This document shows positions 1 through 6,906 of a stretch of 12,986 bases of DNA, piece by piece. The position numbers were made by a program, and so were the translations under genes. Under the pieces are notes generated by a model. That model made no database searches. It was not told the DNA's origin and saw only the letters and a list, made by a program, of their open reading frames with translations. Numbering within the stretch: position 1 is the stretch's first letter; each line of letters begins with the position of its first letter. The DNA is taken from the NCBI GenBank assembly GCA_002730855.1, contig PCBA01000035.1, positions 1-12,986 on the forward strand, in the 5' to 3' direction. The stretch is from Gammaproteobacteria bacterium (lineage in GTDB: Bacteria; Pseudomonadota; Gammaproteobacteria; Magnimaribacterales; Magnimaribacteraceae).

Positions 1-1810
1 CATTTCGATTTTTATCTTTTTTATTTTGATCTTCCTTCTTACTTAAATCATTCTTATGTCTTGATTTAGAAGAATCTCTTTTCTGAGCCTGCTTCTTTCT
101 ATTATCTTGAGAAGATTTATTAATTTGTCTTTTCGGATCTGTATTCTTTTTTCTTTTTTGATTACTTTTCTTTTTTGGTTTGGGTTTATTTGTTGCATCA
201 GCCTCTGTAAAAGATTTTAAAATTCTTTTAATAAAGCCGTCTCCTTTCCTTTTTGGTTTTTTTGGAGGGGTCAAATTAACCGCAGGTTTCTCAAATGAAG
301 TTTTTTTATAATTTGAATCAGAATTTGCTTTATTTTTGATCTCATCCTGTATTTCATAACTAGCAGAATCTTGACTATTTTTATCATCACTTCTAAGCCT
401 AGTAACTTCAAATCTATTGTCGGATCTTGTGGGGTCAGATACCACCACCACCCTAACATTAGTTCTTTCTTCTATTTCATTAATTCTTGATCTTCTTTCA
501 TTCAATAGGAAGGTTGACATATCAGGCGAAACAATTGCTCTCACTTCACCGCTTTTCTTTTTACTTCCTTCTTCCTCTATTAGCCTTAACACAGCAGTAG
601 ACAGGCTGGCCACATCCTGAGTCCATCTTTCCTGTAATGAAGGCCTTAGTCGCTGTCTAGACATCTCCATTAATCCAAACCTTGAAATCCTGCCAACTTG
701 GACCTTGGCTCTATCTATTGATAAGGCAGCCCATAATTTATCTTCAACAGCTCTTTTATTCTTTAAAGAGAGCATATCTATAAAATCTATTACTACTAGT
801 CCACCGATATCTCTAAGTCTTAATTGCTTTCCAATTTCTAATGCAGCCTCTAGGTTTGTATTAAGAGCAGTTTCTTCAATATCACTCCCACCAGTGGCCT
901 TAGCTGAGTTTATATCAATTGCAACCAAAGCTTCCGTTTGGTCTATGACTATAGAACCTCCGCTGGGCAATCCAACATCCCTTTGATAGGCTGTTTCTAT
1001 TTGGCTTTCTATCTGGTACCTAGTAAAAAGGGGTATTGCTTCATCGTACCTCTTAATTTTATCTTCAAAGTCTGGTAATAATTTTGAAGTAAAGTCATAA
1101 GCTTTTTCGTAAGCATCATCAGTATCTATTAAGACTTCAGTTATATCGTCTCTAAGAAAATCTCTTAAGGACCTGGAAACAAGATCATTTTCTCTAAAAA
1201 TTAAGAAAGGTGCTTTTCTAAGTTGGTTTGCTTCTTGTATCGCGTCCCAAAGATTTAATAAATAGTCTAGATCCCATTGTAATTCTTCAATTGATACTCC
1301 TTCCCCAGCAGTCCTAAGAATTACCCCCATACCATCAGGAGAATTGAGAGTTCTCAATTTATCCCTCATTTCATCTCTTGATTTTCCTTCTATGCTTTTA
1401 GAAATTCCACCTGCTTCAGGATTATTAGGCATAAGAACTAAATAATGCCCTGGTAGTGATATAAATGTGCTTAGAGCAGCACCTTTGTTGCCTCTTTCTT
1501 CTTTCTCTACCTGAACAATAATTTCTTGGCCTTGCGTAAGGCAGTCATTTATAGCATTTTTTCCTTGTTTTGATTTTAAGAAACTTGGTGCAAGTTCTTT
1601 AACTGGGAGAAATCCATGTCTCTCAGATCCAAAATCTACAAATGCAGCACCAAGACTTTGTTCTATTCTTGATATCTTGGCCTTATAAATATTAGATTTC
1701 TTTCTCTCTTGACCAGATTGTTCTATATCAAAGTCATAAATACTTTGCCCATCAACCAAAGCGACTCTCAACTCTTCAGGCTGAGTAGCGTTAATTAACA
1801 TTCTCTTCAT
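1..1810 (-). CDS. rne: Ribonuclease E, N-terminal catalytic half plus start of basic tail (3' end outside window)
   Basis: Endoribonuclease that processes rRNA and tRNA precursors and starts mRNA decay at the inner membrane. The first ~603 codons are present and the gene continues past base 1. The start MKRMLINATQ, followed by an S1-type RNA-binding region, matches E. coli RNase E almost residue for residue. The DNase I-like catalytic part shows the metal-binding aspartates D299 (in AIDINSA) and D342 (in VIDFIDM), equivalent to E. coli D303 and D346. After RQRLRPSL (ending at residue 392) the zinc-link segment with the two cysteines is missing: about 12 residues are deleted relative to E. coli and the protein resumes at LRLIEEE. 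From about residue 500 the sequence becomes Lys/Arg/Asn/Ser-rich, as expected for the RNA-binding tail. GFIKRILKSF near residues 525-534 looks like the amphipathic membrane-targeting helix. A weak AGGGG ribosome binding site precedes the ATG. Identity is certain; loss of the zinc link is read directly from the sequence. Confidence 0.97.
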   Translation of the reverse strand, partial: MKRMLINATQPEELRVALVDGQSIYDFDIEQSGQERKKSNIYKAKISRIEQSLGAAFVDFGSERHGFLPVKELAPSFLKSKQGKNAINDCLTQGQEIIVQVEKEERGNKGAALSTFISLPGHYLVLMPNNPEAGGISKSIEGKSRDEMRDKLRTLNSPDGMGVILRTAGEGVSIEELQWDLDYLLNLWDAIQEANQLRKAPFLIFRENDLVSRSLRDFLRDDITEVLIDTDDAYEKAYDFTSKLLPDFEDKIKRYDEAIPLFTRYQIESQIETAYQRDVGLPSGGSIVIDQTEALVAIDINSAKATGGSDIEETALNTNLEAALEIGKQLRLRDIGGLVVIDFIDMLSLKNKRAVEDKLWAALSIDRAKVQVGRISRFGLMEMSRQRLRPSLQERWTQDVASLSTAVLRLIEEEGSKKKSGEVRAIVSPDMSTFLLNERRSRINEIEERTNVRVVVVSDPTRSDNRFEVTRLRSDDKNSQDSASYEIQDEIKNKANSDSNYKKTSFEKPAVNLTPPKKPKRKGDGFIKRILKSFTEADATNKPKPKKKSNQKRKKNTDPKRQINKSSQDNRKKQAQKRDSSKSRHKNDLSKKEDQNKKDKNRN

Positions 1811-1881
1811 TTTTTCCCCTATTTAAGGAAAGCAGATAGCAAGAGCTGAATATATTGAATATATTTTTGAAAGGTAGGCGA

Positions 1882-1887
1882 ATTATA
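1882..1887 (-). promoter_or_regulatory. Putative -10 box for rne
   Basis: On the minus strand this reads TATAAT, the exact sigma-70 -10 consensus. A transcript from it would start near 1875 and carry a leader of about 65 bases before the rne ATG. No good -35 match lies 16-18 bases upstream, so the call is tentative. Confidence 0.35.
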
Positions 1888-1924
1888 TATGTTCTGTTGC
1901 TACACCTACGTAGCTAATGTTCTT

Positions 1925-1939
1925 TAGAGCCTTGCTCTA
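1925..1939. other. Short perfect hairpin in the rne/rluC spacer
   Basis: TAGAGC-CTT-GCTCTA forms a 6-bp stem with a 3-base loop. A T7 run follows six bases later on the plus strand. No plus-strand gene ends upstream, so it is probably not a terminator of a known gene. If rne has a promoter further upstream than the TATAAT at 1882-1887, this hairpin would lie in the rne leader. Confidence 0.3.
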
Positions 1940-2048
1940 TACTGCTTTTTTTAATTAAATTCTTTATGCGTCCTACTTTTTTCTTTAAAAATGCGCATTT
2001 ACATATATAAAATACCATAAAATCCCCCTATATTAAAGGTTTGCAACT

Positions 2049-2963
2049 ATGAAAGAGAATTTTCACCAAGTATCAAGCTACAAAGTGAGTTCTGAATATG
2101 AAGGAACTAGGTTAGATAATTGTCTAATTTCTAGATTAAAAGGACTACCTAGAGCTAAAATCTATTCAATTATTAGAAAAGGTGAAGTGCGAGTTAATAA
2201 ATCTCGCTGCAAACCTAGTCAGAGATTAAAAGTAGGGGATATTATTAGAATTCCCCCGTATACAGCGAAACCTAAAGTTAATAAGAAATCTTCAGATCTT
2301 AATAAAGAAAAGGTTGAAAATTCTATTATAAGAAAAGAGAAAGATTTTTTAATCTTAAATAAGCCGGTAGGCTTAGCATGTCATGGAGGGAGTGGAATAT
2401 CTTTAGGTTTAATAGAAATTATAAGACAGTTAGATAAAACATATTCTGATGCTCAATTGGTACATAGAATTGATAAAGATACTTCTGGGTGCTTGGTAGT
2501 AGCCCTAAAAAAGAGTATTTTAAGAGAATTTCATAAAGAGATAAGAGATAAGCAGGTGCATAAAGTTTACGTAGCCGTAGTAAAAGGTAAGTGGCCTAAA
2601 GACCTAAAAAAAATAATGTTGTCTATAAAAAAGCAAACCTCTAAAACAGGCGAAAGGTCTGTTCAGGTAAATGAGAAAGGGAAGTTATCTGAGACAGAGT
2701 TTGAATTAATATCGTATGGAGAAGCCAATAGCTTGGTGAGAGCAAAGATTATTACTGGTAGAACTCATCAAATTAGAGTGCATTCAAGTCACAAAGGACA
2801 TCCAATTGTAGGAGATAATAAATATGGCGATCCTAGCTATAACAAAATACTTCAGTCGAAAGGCCTAAAGAGAATGTTGTTACATGCTGAATCTATAAAT
2901 TTTTTCAACTTGGGTATAAAGCAAACTGCTTCCTTGCCATCAGTGTTTAAGGACTATGTCTAG
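2049..2963 (+). CDS. rluC: 23S rRNA pseudouridine synthase RluC
   Basis: Converts specific uridines of 23S rRNA (positions 955, 2504 and 2580 in E. coli) to pseudouridine during 50S assembly. The 304-residue protein is close to the E. coli length of 319. An S4 RNA-binding domain occupies about residues 18-70 (RLDNCLISRL, then KGEVRVN). The RluA-family catalytic domain follows, with the signature HRIDKDTSG in which D142 is the catalytic aspartate (E. coli D144). GRTHQIRVH further on is another family hallmark. The ATG at 2049 follows an AAAGG site and keeps the usual short stretch before the S4 domain. It is the first gene of the plus-strand train, divergent from rne as in E. coli. Its stop lies inside yceD (8-base overlap), suggesting coupled translation. 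RluC rather than RluA or RluD is favoured by position and by the S4 domain. Confidence 0.95.
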   Translation: MKENFHQVSSYKVSSEYEGTRLDNCLISRLKGLPRAKIYSIIRKGEVRVNKSRCKPSQRLKVGDIIRIPPYTAKPKVNKKSSDLNKEKVENSIIRKEKDFLILNKPVGLACHGGSGISLGLIEIIRQLDKTYSDAQLVHRIDKDTSGCLVVALKKSILREFHKEIRDKQVHKVYVAVVKGKWPKDLKKIMLSIKKQTSKTGERSVQVNEKGKLSETEFELISYGEANSLVRAKIITGRTHQIRVHSSHKGHPIVGDNKYGDPSYNKILQSKGLKRMLLHAESINFFNLGIKQTASLPSVFKDYV

Positions 2964-3426
2964 AGATAACAAAACTTTTAATTTAAGAGAAGGAGCATTT
3001 CCAATAAAGATGGATTTAGCTATTGAAGATATAGAATTGCAAAATATTGGTAAGCTTAAAGATGATATTAACGCGAATATTGAAATTTCTTTAATTTCAA
3101 ATGGCCTTTTTCACTGTGAAGGATTGATAAAAACAGTATTTGTTGATAAATGCCATTCTTGCTTGAAAGATATTGAAGTAAACCTGGACTTCACATGTAA
3201 TTTAGTCATAAAAGATGAAAACATAATGATGGAAGATAGCTCAAATCAAGATCAAACTCATTATCAAGATTTAGAGTATTTTGATATTAAACAGCTAATT
3301 GAAGAAGAAGTTTCATTAAATTATCCTAATACTGTTAAATGTGAAGGTGAATGTCTTGAAATTAACCTCTCTAAACTAGAAGGAAAAAACCTTCCTTTTA
3401 AAAAAATTAGAGACTTGATCGATTAG
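2956..3426 (+). CDS. yceD: YceD family (DUF177) 23S rRNA accumulation protein
   Basis: YceD is a small protein encoded next to L32 in most bacteria and linked to 23S rRNA accumulation; its biochemical role is not settled. The 156 residues compare with about 173 in E. coli. Two cysteine pairs are visible, C66-x2-C69 (KCHSC) and C129-x3-C133 (CEGEC), spaced as a possible metal site, followed by a lysine-rich C-terminus. The acidic middle part is typical of the family. The ATG at 2956 overlaps the rluC stop by 8 bases and has AAGG only three bases before it. A later in-frame ATG at 3010 has AAGGAG fourteen bases upstream and would remove 18 residues, so the start is slightly uncertain. The E. 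coli gene yceF/maf that normally sits between rluC and yceD on the opposite strand is absent. Confidence 0.88.
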   Translation: MSRDNKTFNLREGAFPIKMDLAIEDIELQNIGKLKDDINANIEISLISNGLFHCEGLIKTVFVDKCHSCLKDIEVNLDFTCNLVIKDENIMMEDSSNQDQTHYQDLEYFDIKQLIEEEVSLNYPNTVKCEGECLEINLSKLEGKNLPFKKIRDLID

Positions 3427-3456
3427 TTCATCTAAAATCCGCGCCGGAGCAATGTA

Positions 3457-3654
3457 ATGGCAGTACAAAAAAGTAAAAAATCTAAATCTAAGAAACTTCA
3501 GAAGAGGTCCCATCAGTCTTTGTCTAACCCTACGCTATCAACAGATCCAGTGACGGGAGAGAGACATTTAAGACATCAAATGACAGCAGATGGCTTCTAC
3601 AGAGGCAAAAAAATTGTAGAAGTTAAACAACCTGAAGAACCAGTAGAAGAATAA
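3457..3654 (+). CDS. rpmF: 50S ribosomal protein L32
   Basis: Structural protein of the large ribosomal subunit. The hallmark stretch TGERHLRHQMTADGFYRGKK is nearly identical to E. coli L32, preceded by the usual Lys/Ser-rich start MAVQKSKKSKSKK and RRSH-like KRSHQSL. It is of the cysteine-free type, without a zinc ribbon. The protein is 65 residues against 57 in E. coli; the extra residues form an acidic tail (VEVKQPEEPVEE) beyond the point where E. coli L32 ends. GGAG at 3446-3449 is a well-placed ribosome binding site. An ATG immediately upstream (3452) is closed at once by TAA and is not a start. rpmF lies only four bases before fabD, whereas plsX and fabH normally come between. Confidence 0.97.
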   Translation: MAVQKSKKSKSKKLQKRSHQSLSNPTLSTDPVTGERHLRHQMTADGFYRGKKIVEVKQPEEPVEE

Positions 3655-3658
3655 TACT

Positions 3659-4597
3659 ATGTCCTCAAGCGGAATTGCTTTTGTCTTTCCTGGACAAGGA
3701 TCTCAATCCGTCGGTATGCTAGAAGATTATTTTTCTAAAGAAAAACAATTCAATTACGTTTTTGACGTATCAAGAGAAGTTTTAGGTACAGACTTTAAGG
3801 ATCTTATTCTTAACGGCTCGCCAGAAGATTTATCTTCTACGGTAACAACTCAACCATTAATGTTGACAGCTAATAACGCTATTTGGGAGTCTTTAGAGCT
3901 TGATGTTCAAGATGTGACTGTGATGGCTGGCCATTCATTAGGAGAAATTTCTGCCTACGTTGCAGCTAAAACTTTTACTTTTGAAGATGCGTTAGAGTTA
4001 GTTTCTGCAAGAGCAAAATTTATGCAAGAGGCAGTACCTGAAGGCGAAGGCGCAATAGCTGCAATAATTGGTTTAACATTTAATGAATTAGAATCAATAT
4101 GTGTGTCAATTAGTGATGAAAATTCAGTAGTAGAATTAGCCAATATAAATTCATTAAATCAAATAGTTATTTCTGGAACTAAGGGCGCTGTTGACTTAGC
4201 TTTACAAAGATGTAGTGAAGTAGGAGCTAAAAGAACGTTATTGTTACCTATGAGCGTGCCAGCTCATTGTGCATTAATGAAACCTGCTTCAGAAAGGTTT
4301 AAAGAAGTCTTAAATTCCGTAAAGATGCAGGAACCCAAATGCAATGTGATCCAAAATGTTGATGCCTCTTCATCTAATAATATAGATATAATCAGTGAAA
4401 ACTTAATATCCCAAATTTACAGTCCAGTTAGATGGGAAGAAATAATGAATTCGTTTAGCAAACTAGGTATAAGAAATTGTATTGAATGCGGTCCAGGAAA
4501 AGTTTTATCAGGTTTAATTAAAAGATCTATTATTGATGCTTCTGTAATCTCACTAGACAATTATGAATCATTCCAAAATAAGGAGGATTTTTTATGA
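3659..4597 (+). CDS. fabD: Malonyl-CoA:ACP transacylase FabD
   Basis: Transfers the malonyl group from CoA to acyl carrier protein in the cytoplasm, supplying the two-carbon donor for each elongation round. The 312 residues match the family (E. coli 309). FPGQGSQ at residues 10-16 supplies the oxyanion-hole glutamine (Q13). The nucleophile elbow GHSLGE carries S93. The catalytic histidine is H203 in VPAHCALMKPA, and GPGKVLSGL near the end is also conserved. The ATG lies four bases after the rpmF stop with no strong ribosome binding site, so translation is probably coupled to rpmF. The stop overlaps the fabG start as ATGA. All catalytic residues are present and the gene looks intact. Confidence 0.97.
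   Translation: MSSSGIAFVFPGQGSQSVGMLEDYFSKEKQFNYVFDVSREVLGTDFKDLILNGSPEDLSSTVTTQPLMLTANNAIWESLELDVQDVTVMAGHSLGEISAYVAAKTFTFEDALELVSARAKFMQEAVPEGEGAIAAIIGLTFNELESICVSISDENSVVELANINSLNQIVISGTKGAVDLALQRCSEVGAKRTLLLPMSVPAHCALMKPASERFKEVLNSVKMQEPKCNVIQNVDASSSNNIDIISENLISQIYSPVRWEEIMNSFSKLGIRNCIECGPGKVLSGLIKRSIIDASVISLDNYESFQNKEDFL
4581..4586 (+). promoter_or_regulatory. Consensus ribosome binding site of fabG
   Basis: AGGAGG, seven bases before the fabG ATG and inside the last codons of fabD. It is the only full consensus Shine-Dalgarno sequence in the train, where most genes have weak sites or none, so fabG may be translated efficiently even though its start overlaps fabD. Confidence 0.75.
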
Positions 4598-5304
4598 AAA
4601 CAGCATTGATAACTGGAGCTAGCAGAGGTATTGGAAATGCAATTGCTTTGCATCTGAAAAAAGACGGATATCATGTGCTTGGAACAGCTACCTCGGAAGC
4701 AGGAACTAAGCAATTAGAAAAACAAGGTATAGAAGGGGTAATACTAGATTTAAACTCTAGCGACTCAAAAGAACAGTTCTGGGAAGAAATTGAAAATAAA
4801 GATGTGAGCATTTCTGTATTGGTAAATAATGCCGGCATCACAAAAGATAATATTGTTTTAAGAATGTCTGAAGAAGAGTGGCAAGATATAATGAACGTTA
4901 ACCTAAACAGCATCTTCTATCTATCTAAAAAGACTCTAAAGATGATGCTTAAGTCAAAATGGGGAAGAATTATAAACATCACTTCTACTTCAGCTTCAAT
5001 TGGCAATAGAGGTCAAGCAAACTATGCTGCAGCAAAGGCTGGAGTTGAGGCCTTCACGAAATCGCTTGCTAGAGAAGTAGGCAAAAGAAATATCACAATT
5101 AATTCTATAGCTCCTGGTTTTATTAATACGGATATGACGGAACAAAGTGATGGAGTAAATGTAGAAGAATTAGTAAAGGAGATACCGTTAGGTAGATGCG
5201 GAAAGCCTGATGAAGTTGCTCATTTAGCTTCCTTTCTTTGTTCTGAAGAAGCTTCATACATTACAGGACAAATTATACATATTAATGGCGGCCTTTATAT
5301 GTAG
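4594..5304 (+). CDS. fabG: 3-oxoacyl-ACP reductase FabG
   Basis: NADPH-dependent reduction of 3-oxoacyl-ACP to 3-hydroxyacyl-ACP, the first reduction of the fatty acid elongation cycle. It is a short-chain dehydrogenase of 236 residues (E. coli 244). The Rossmann glycine motif TGASRGIG is at residues 7-14, NNAG follows near residue 80, and the catalytic triad is S131, Y144 and K148 (GQANYAAAKAG). The stretch APGFINTDM and the end ITGQIIHINGGLYM are typical of true FabG rather than of other SDR enzymes. The start overlaps the fabD stop by four bases and has a consensus ribosome binding site. FabG identity is strengthened by lying between fabD and acpP. Confidence 0.97.
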   Translation: MKTALITGASRGIGNAIALHLKKDGYHVLGTATSEAGTKQLEKQGIEGVILDLNSSDSKEQFWEEIENKDVSISVLVNNAGITKDNIVLRMSEEEWQDIMNVNLNSIFYLSKKTLKMMLKSKWGRIINITSTSASIGNRGQANYAAAKAGVEAFTKSLAREVGKRNITINSIAPGFINTDMTEQSDGVNVEELVKEIPLGRCGKPDEVAHLASFLCSEEASYITGQIIHINGGLYM

Positions 5305-5405
5305 TTATTTGACAATATAAATAATGAAAATTTTTTGAAAGCTAGTAGAATGCGAATTCCTGAAACTGATTCAAACTAATTTATAGTTTTAGACTGGAGA
5401 AAATT
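5305..5405 (+). promoter_or_regulatory. acpP leader with probable internal promoter
   Basis: This 101-base gap is the longest inside the plus-strand train, in a genome where neighbours mostly touch or overlap, so an extra promoter for the abundantly needed acyl carrier protein is plausible. A perfect TTGACA lies at 5309-5314 but lacks a matching -10. ATGAAA at 5324-5329 with TAGAAT at 5346-5351 (16-base spacing) is the best pair seen. AAACTA-ATTTA-TAGTTT at 5373-5389 can form a 6-bp stem, and GGAGA at 5396-5400 is the acpP ribosome binding site. The exact promoter is uncertain. Confidence 0.4.
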
Positions 5406-5636
5406 ATGAGTATTGAGGAAAGAGTACAAAAAATTGTTTGTGAACAATTGGGTGTTTCTGCTGAAGAAGTGAAATTAGAAGCTTCTTTTATAGATGATCT
5501 TGGTGCAGATTCATTAGATACCGTAGAACTAGTTATGGCTTTTGAAGAAGAATTTGAAATAGAAATTCCCGATGAAGAAGCCGAAGGTATTCAAACAGTA
5601 AAGAACGCCGTAGATTATATAAATAACAATTCCTAA
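5406..5636 (+). CDS. acpP: Acyl carrier protein
   Basis: Carries growing acyl chains as thioesters on a 4'-phosphopantetheine arm. The 76 residues are strongly acidic and predicted to fold as the usual four-helix bundle. The attachment motif GADSLDTVELVM holds the modified serine, residue 37 counting the start methionine (Ser36 of the mature protein). The helix after it (FEEEFEIEIPDEEAE) is the partner-recognition helix and is almost identical to E. coli. A good GGAGA ribosome binding site and a long leader set it apart from its neighbours. It is followed after 27 bases by fabF, with a small hairpin in between. Confidence 0.98.
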   Translation: MSIEERVQKIVCEQLGVSAEEVKLEASFIDDLGADSLDTVELVMAFEEEFEIEIPDEEAEGIQTVKNAVDYINNNS

Positions 5637-5640
5637 CTTC

Positions 5641-5657
5641 TTGCCTAGTCGAGGCAA
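5641..5657 (+). promoter_or_regulatory. Hairpin covering the fabF ribosome binding site
   Basis: TTGCCT-AGTCG-AGGCAA is a perfect 6-bp stem with a 5-base loop placed exactly between the acpP stop and the fabF start. The 3' arm contains the AGG of the only fabF Shine-Dalgarno candidate (GAGG, 5651-5654). No T run follows, so it is not an intrinsic terminator. It could reduce fabF translation or protect the 3' end of a processed acpP message. The structure is read from the sequence; the role is inferred. Confidence 0.5.
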
Positions 5658-5663
5658 TTAATT

Positions 5664-6902
5664 ATGTCTAATAGAAGGGTAGTAATTACCGGTTTGGGCA
5701 TGATTTCGCCTGTAGGAAATTCCGTACTAGATTCTTGGAGAAATGTAGTAAAGGGGAAAAGTGGAGTATCTTTTATAGATAAATTTAATACTGAAGATTT
5801 TGATACCAAGTTTGCTGCAACAGTTAAATATTGTCCTGAAGATTATTTAGATAAAAAGGAAATTCGCAGAACAGATGAATTTATCCAATTTGGATTAATA
5901 GCTTCTAAAGAATGCGTTAATGATTCTGGAATAGATTTAAATCTTATAGATGCCAATAGAATTGGCGTTTCAATAGGAACAGGTATAGGCGGATTAAGCA
6001 CAATAGAAGATTTTAAAAACAAATTAAATGATGGTGGTCCAAAAAAAATATCTCCCTTTTTTGTTCCAGGCGCTATTTCAAATATGGTTTCTGGTTATGC
6101 CTCGCTTAAGTTTGGTTTCAAAGGCCCAAATTTATCGATATCAAGTGCATGTTCTAGTGCTAGTCATTCAATAGGTTATTCCTATAGATCAATTCTTTAT
6201 GGAGATGCTGACTTGATGTTGACTGGAGGTGCCGAAATGTCTACAACTCCATTAGCTGTAGGGGGGTTTAATGCAGCTAAAGCTTTATCGACGAAGAACG
6301 AAGCTCCTGAGAATGCAAGTAGACCTTGGGACAAGGATAGAGACGGTTTTGTAATGGGTGAAGGCGCAGGGTGTCTGATGCTAGAAGAATTTGAACATGC
6401 CAAGAAAAGAGGGGCAAATATTTACGCTGAAATTGTAGGCTTTGGCATGAGCGCCGATGCATTTCATATAACTGCACCACCTGAAGAAGGAAGCGGAGCA
6501 GCTCTGGCAATGACAAATGCTTTATCAGATGCTTCCTTAAGCGCAAGCAAAATTGATTATATTAACGCTCATGGGACTTCAACTCCTGCAGGAGATCTGG
6601 CTGAATCAATGGCTATAAAATCTGTTTTTAGAGATTCAACGAAAGATTTAATTGTAAGCTCTACAAAATCAATGACAGGGCATTTGTTAGGAGCAGCTGG
6701 AGCTATAGAGGCTATATTTTCAATACTATCTATTAAAGAAGATGTTTGTCCTCCAACCATTAATTTAGATAATCCAAGTGAAGGTTGTGATTTGAATTAC
6801 TCTCCACACGAGGCAACTCCTCATAAAGTTGTTTGCAGTTTATCTAATTCTTTTGGCTTCGGTGGGACCAATGCTTCTTTAATCTTTTCTGATATAAAAT
6901 AG
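5664..6902 (+). CDS. fabF: 3-oxoacyl-ACP synthase II (KAS II) FabF
   Basis: Condenses malonyl-ACP with acyl-ACP to lengthen fatty acids by two carbons. The protein has 412 residues with the thiolase fold. The active site is complete and numbered exactly as in E. coli FabF: C163 (SSACSSASHS), H303 (NAHGTSTPAGD), K335 and H340 (TKSMTGHLLGAAG). The C-terminal GFGGTNASLIF is also typical. FabF rather than FabB is favoured by these motifs and by its place right after acpP. The stop lies four bases before the mltG start; pabC, which follows fabF in E. coli, is missing. The ribosome binding site is GAGG nine bases before the ATG, half buried in a hairpin. Confidence 0.97.
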   Translation: MSNRRVVITGLGMISPVGNSVLDSWRNVVKGKSGVSFIDKFNTEDFDTKFAATVKYCPEDYLDKKEIRRTDEFIQFGLIASKECVNDSGIDLNLIDANRIGVSIGTGIGGLSTIEDFKNKLNDGGPKKISPFFVPGAISNMVSGYASLKFGFKGPNLSISSACSSASHSIGYSYRSILYGDADLMLTGGAEMSTTPLAVGGFNAAKALSTKNEAPENASRPWDKDRDGFVMGEGAGCLMLEEFEHAKKRGANIYAEIVGFGMSADAFHITAPPEEGSGAALAMTNALSDASLSASKIDYINAHGTSTPAGDLAESMAIKSVFRDSTKDLIVSSTKSMTGHLLGAAGAIEAIFSILSIKEDVCPPTINLDNPSEGCDLNYSPHEATPHKVVCSLSNSFGFGGTNASLIFSDIK

Positions 6903-6906
6903 CATA

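Larger units (their letters stand above)
1811..2048. promoter_or_regulatory. Divergent rne / rluC intergenic promoter and leader region
   Basis: A 238-base AT-rich gap between the divergent starts of rne and rluC. It must hold promoters for both. For rluC, TATAAAAT at 2006-2013 resembles a -10 box but has only a poor -35, and AAAGG at 2035-2039 lies nine bases before the ATG. On the rne side there is a perfect TATAAT on the minus strand (listed separately). ATATAT-TGA-ATATAT at 1850-1864 and the 8-base palindrome CTACGTAG near 1906-1913 are symmetrical elements that could be operators or leader structure. In E. coli the rne leader is a long structured autoregulatory RNA; whether this one acts alike cannot be told from the sequence. 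No small ORF with coding character was seen. Confidence 0.55.

Noticed and set aside
417..986. Open frames on the plus strand opposite rne (417-620 and 705-986)
   Set aside because: They lie wholly antisense to a clearly conserved RNase E sequence and their translations are Ser/Leu-rich without any recognisable motif.
1925..1952. Hairpin plus T run as an intrinsic terminator
   Set aside because: Six bases separate the stem from the T run and no plus-strand gene ends upstream.
3010..3012. Alternative ATG start for yceD
   Set aside because: Its AAGGAG is fourteen bases away, which is too far, and starting there would drop the usual N-terminal residues of the family.
3452..3457. ATG directly followed by TAA just before rpmF, as a minimal start-stop upstream ORF
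   Set aside because: It lies too close to the real start and the GGAG site fits the rpmF ATG; in such AT-rich sequence the pattern is easily chance.
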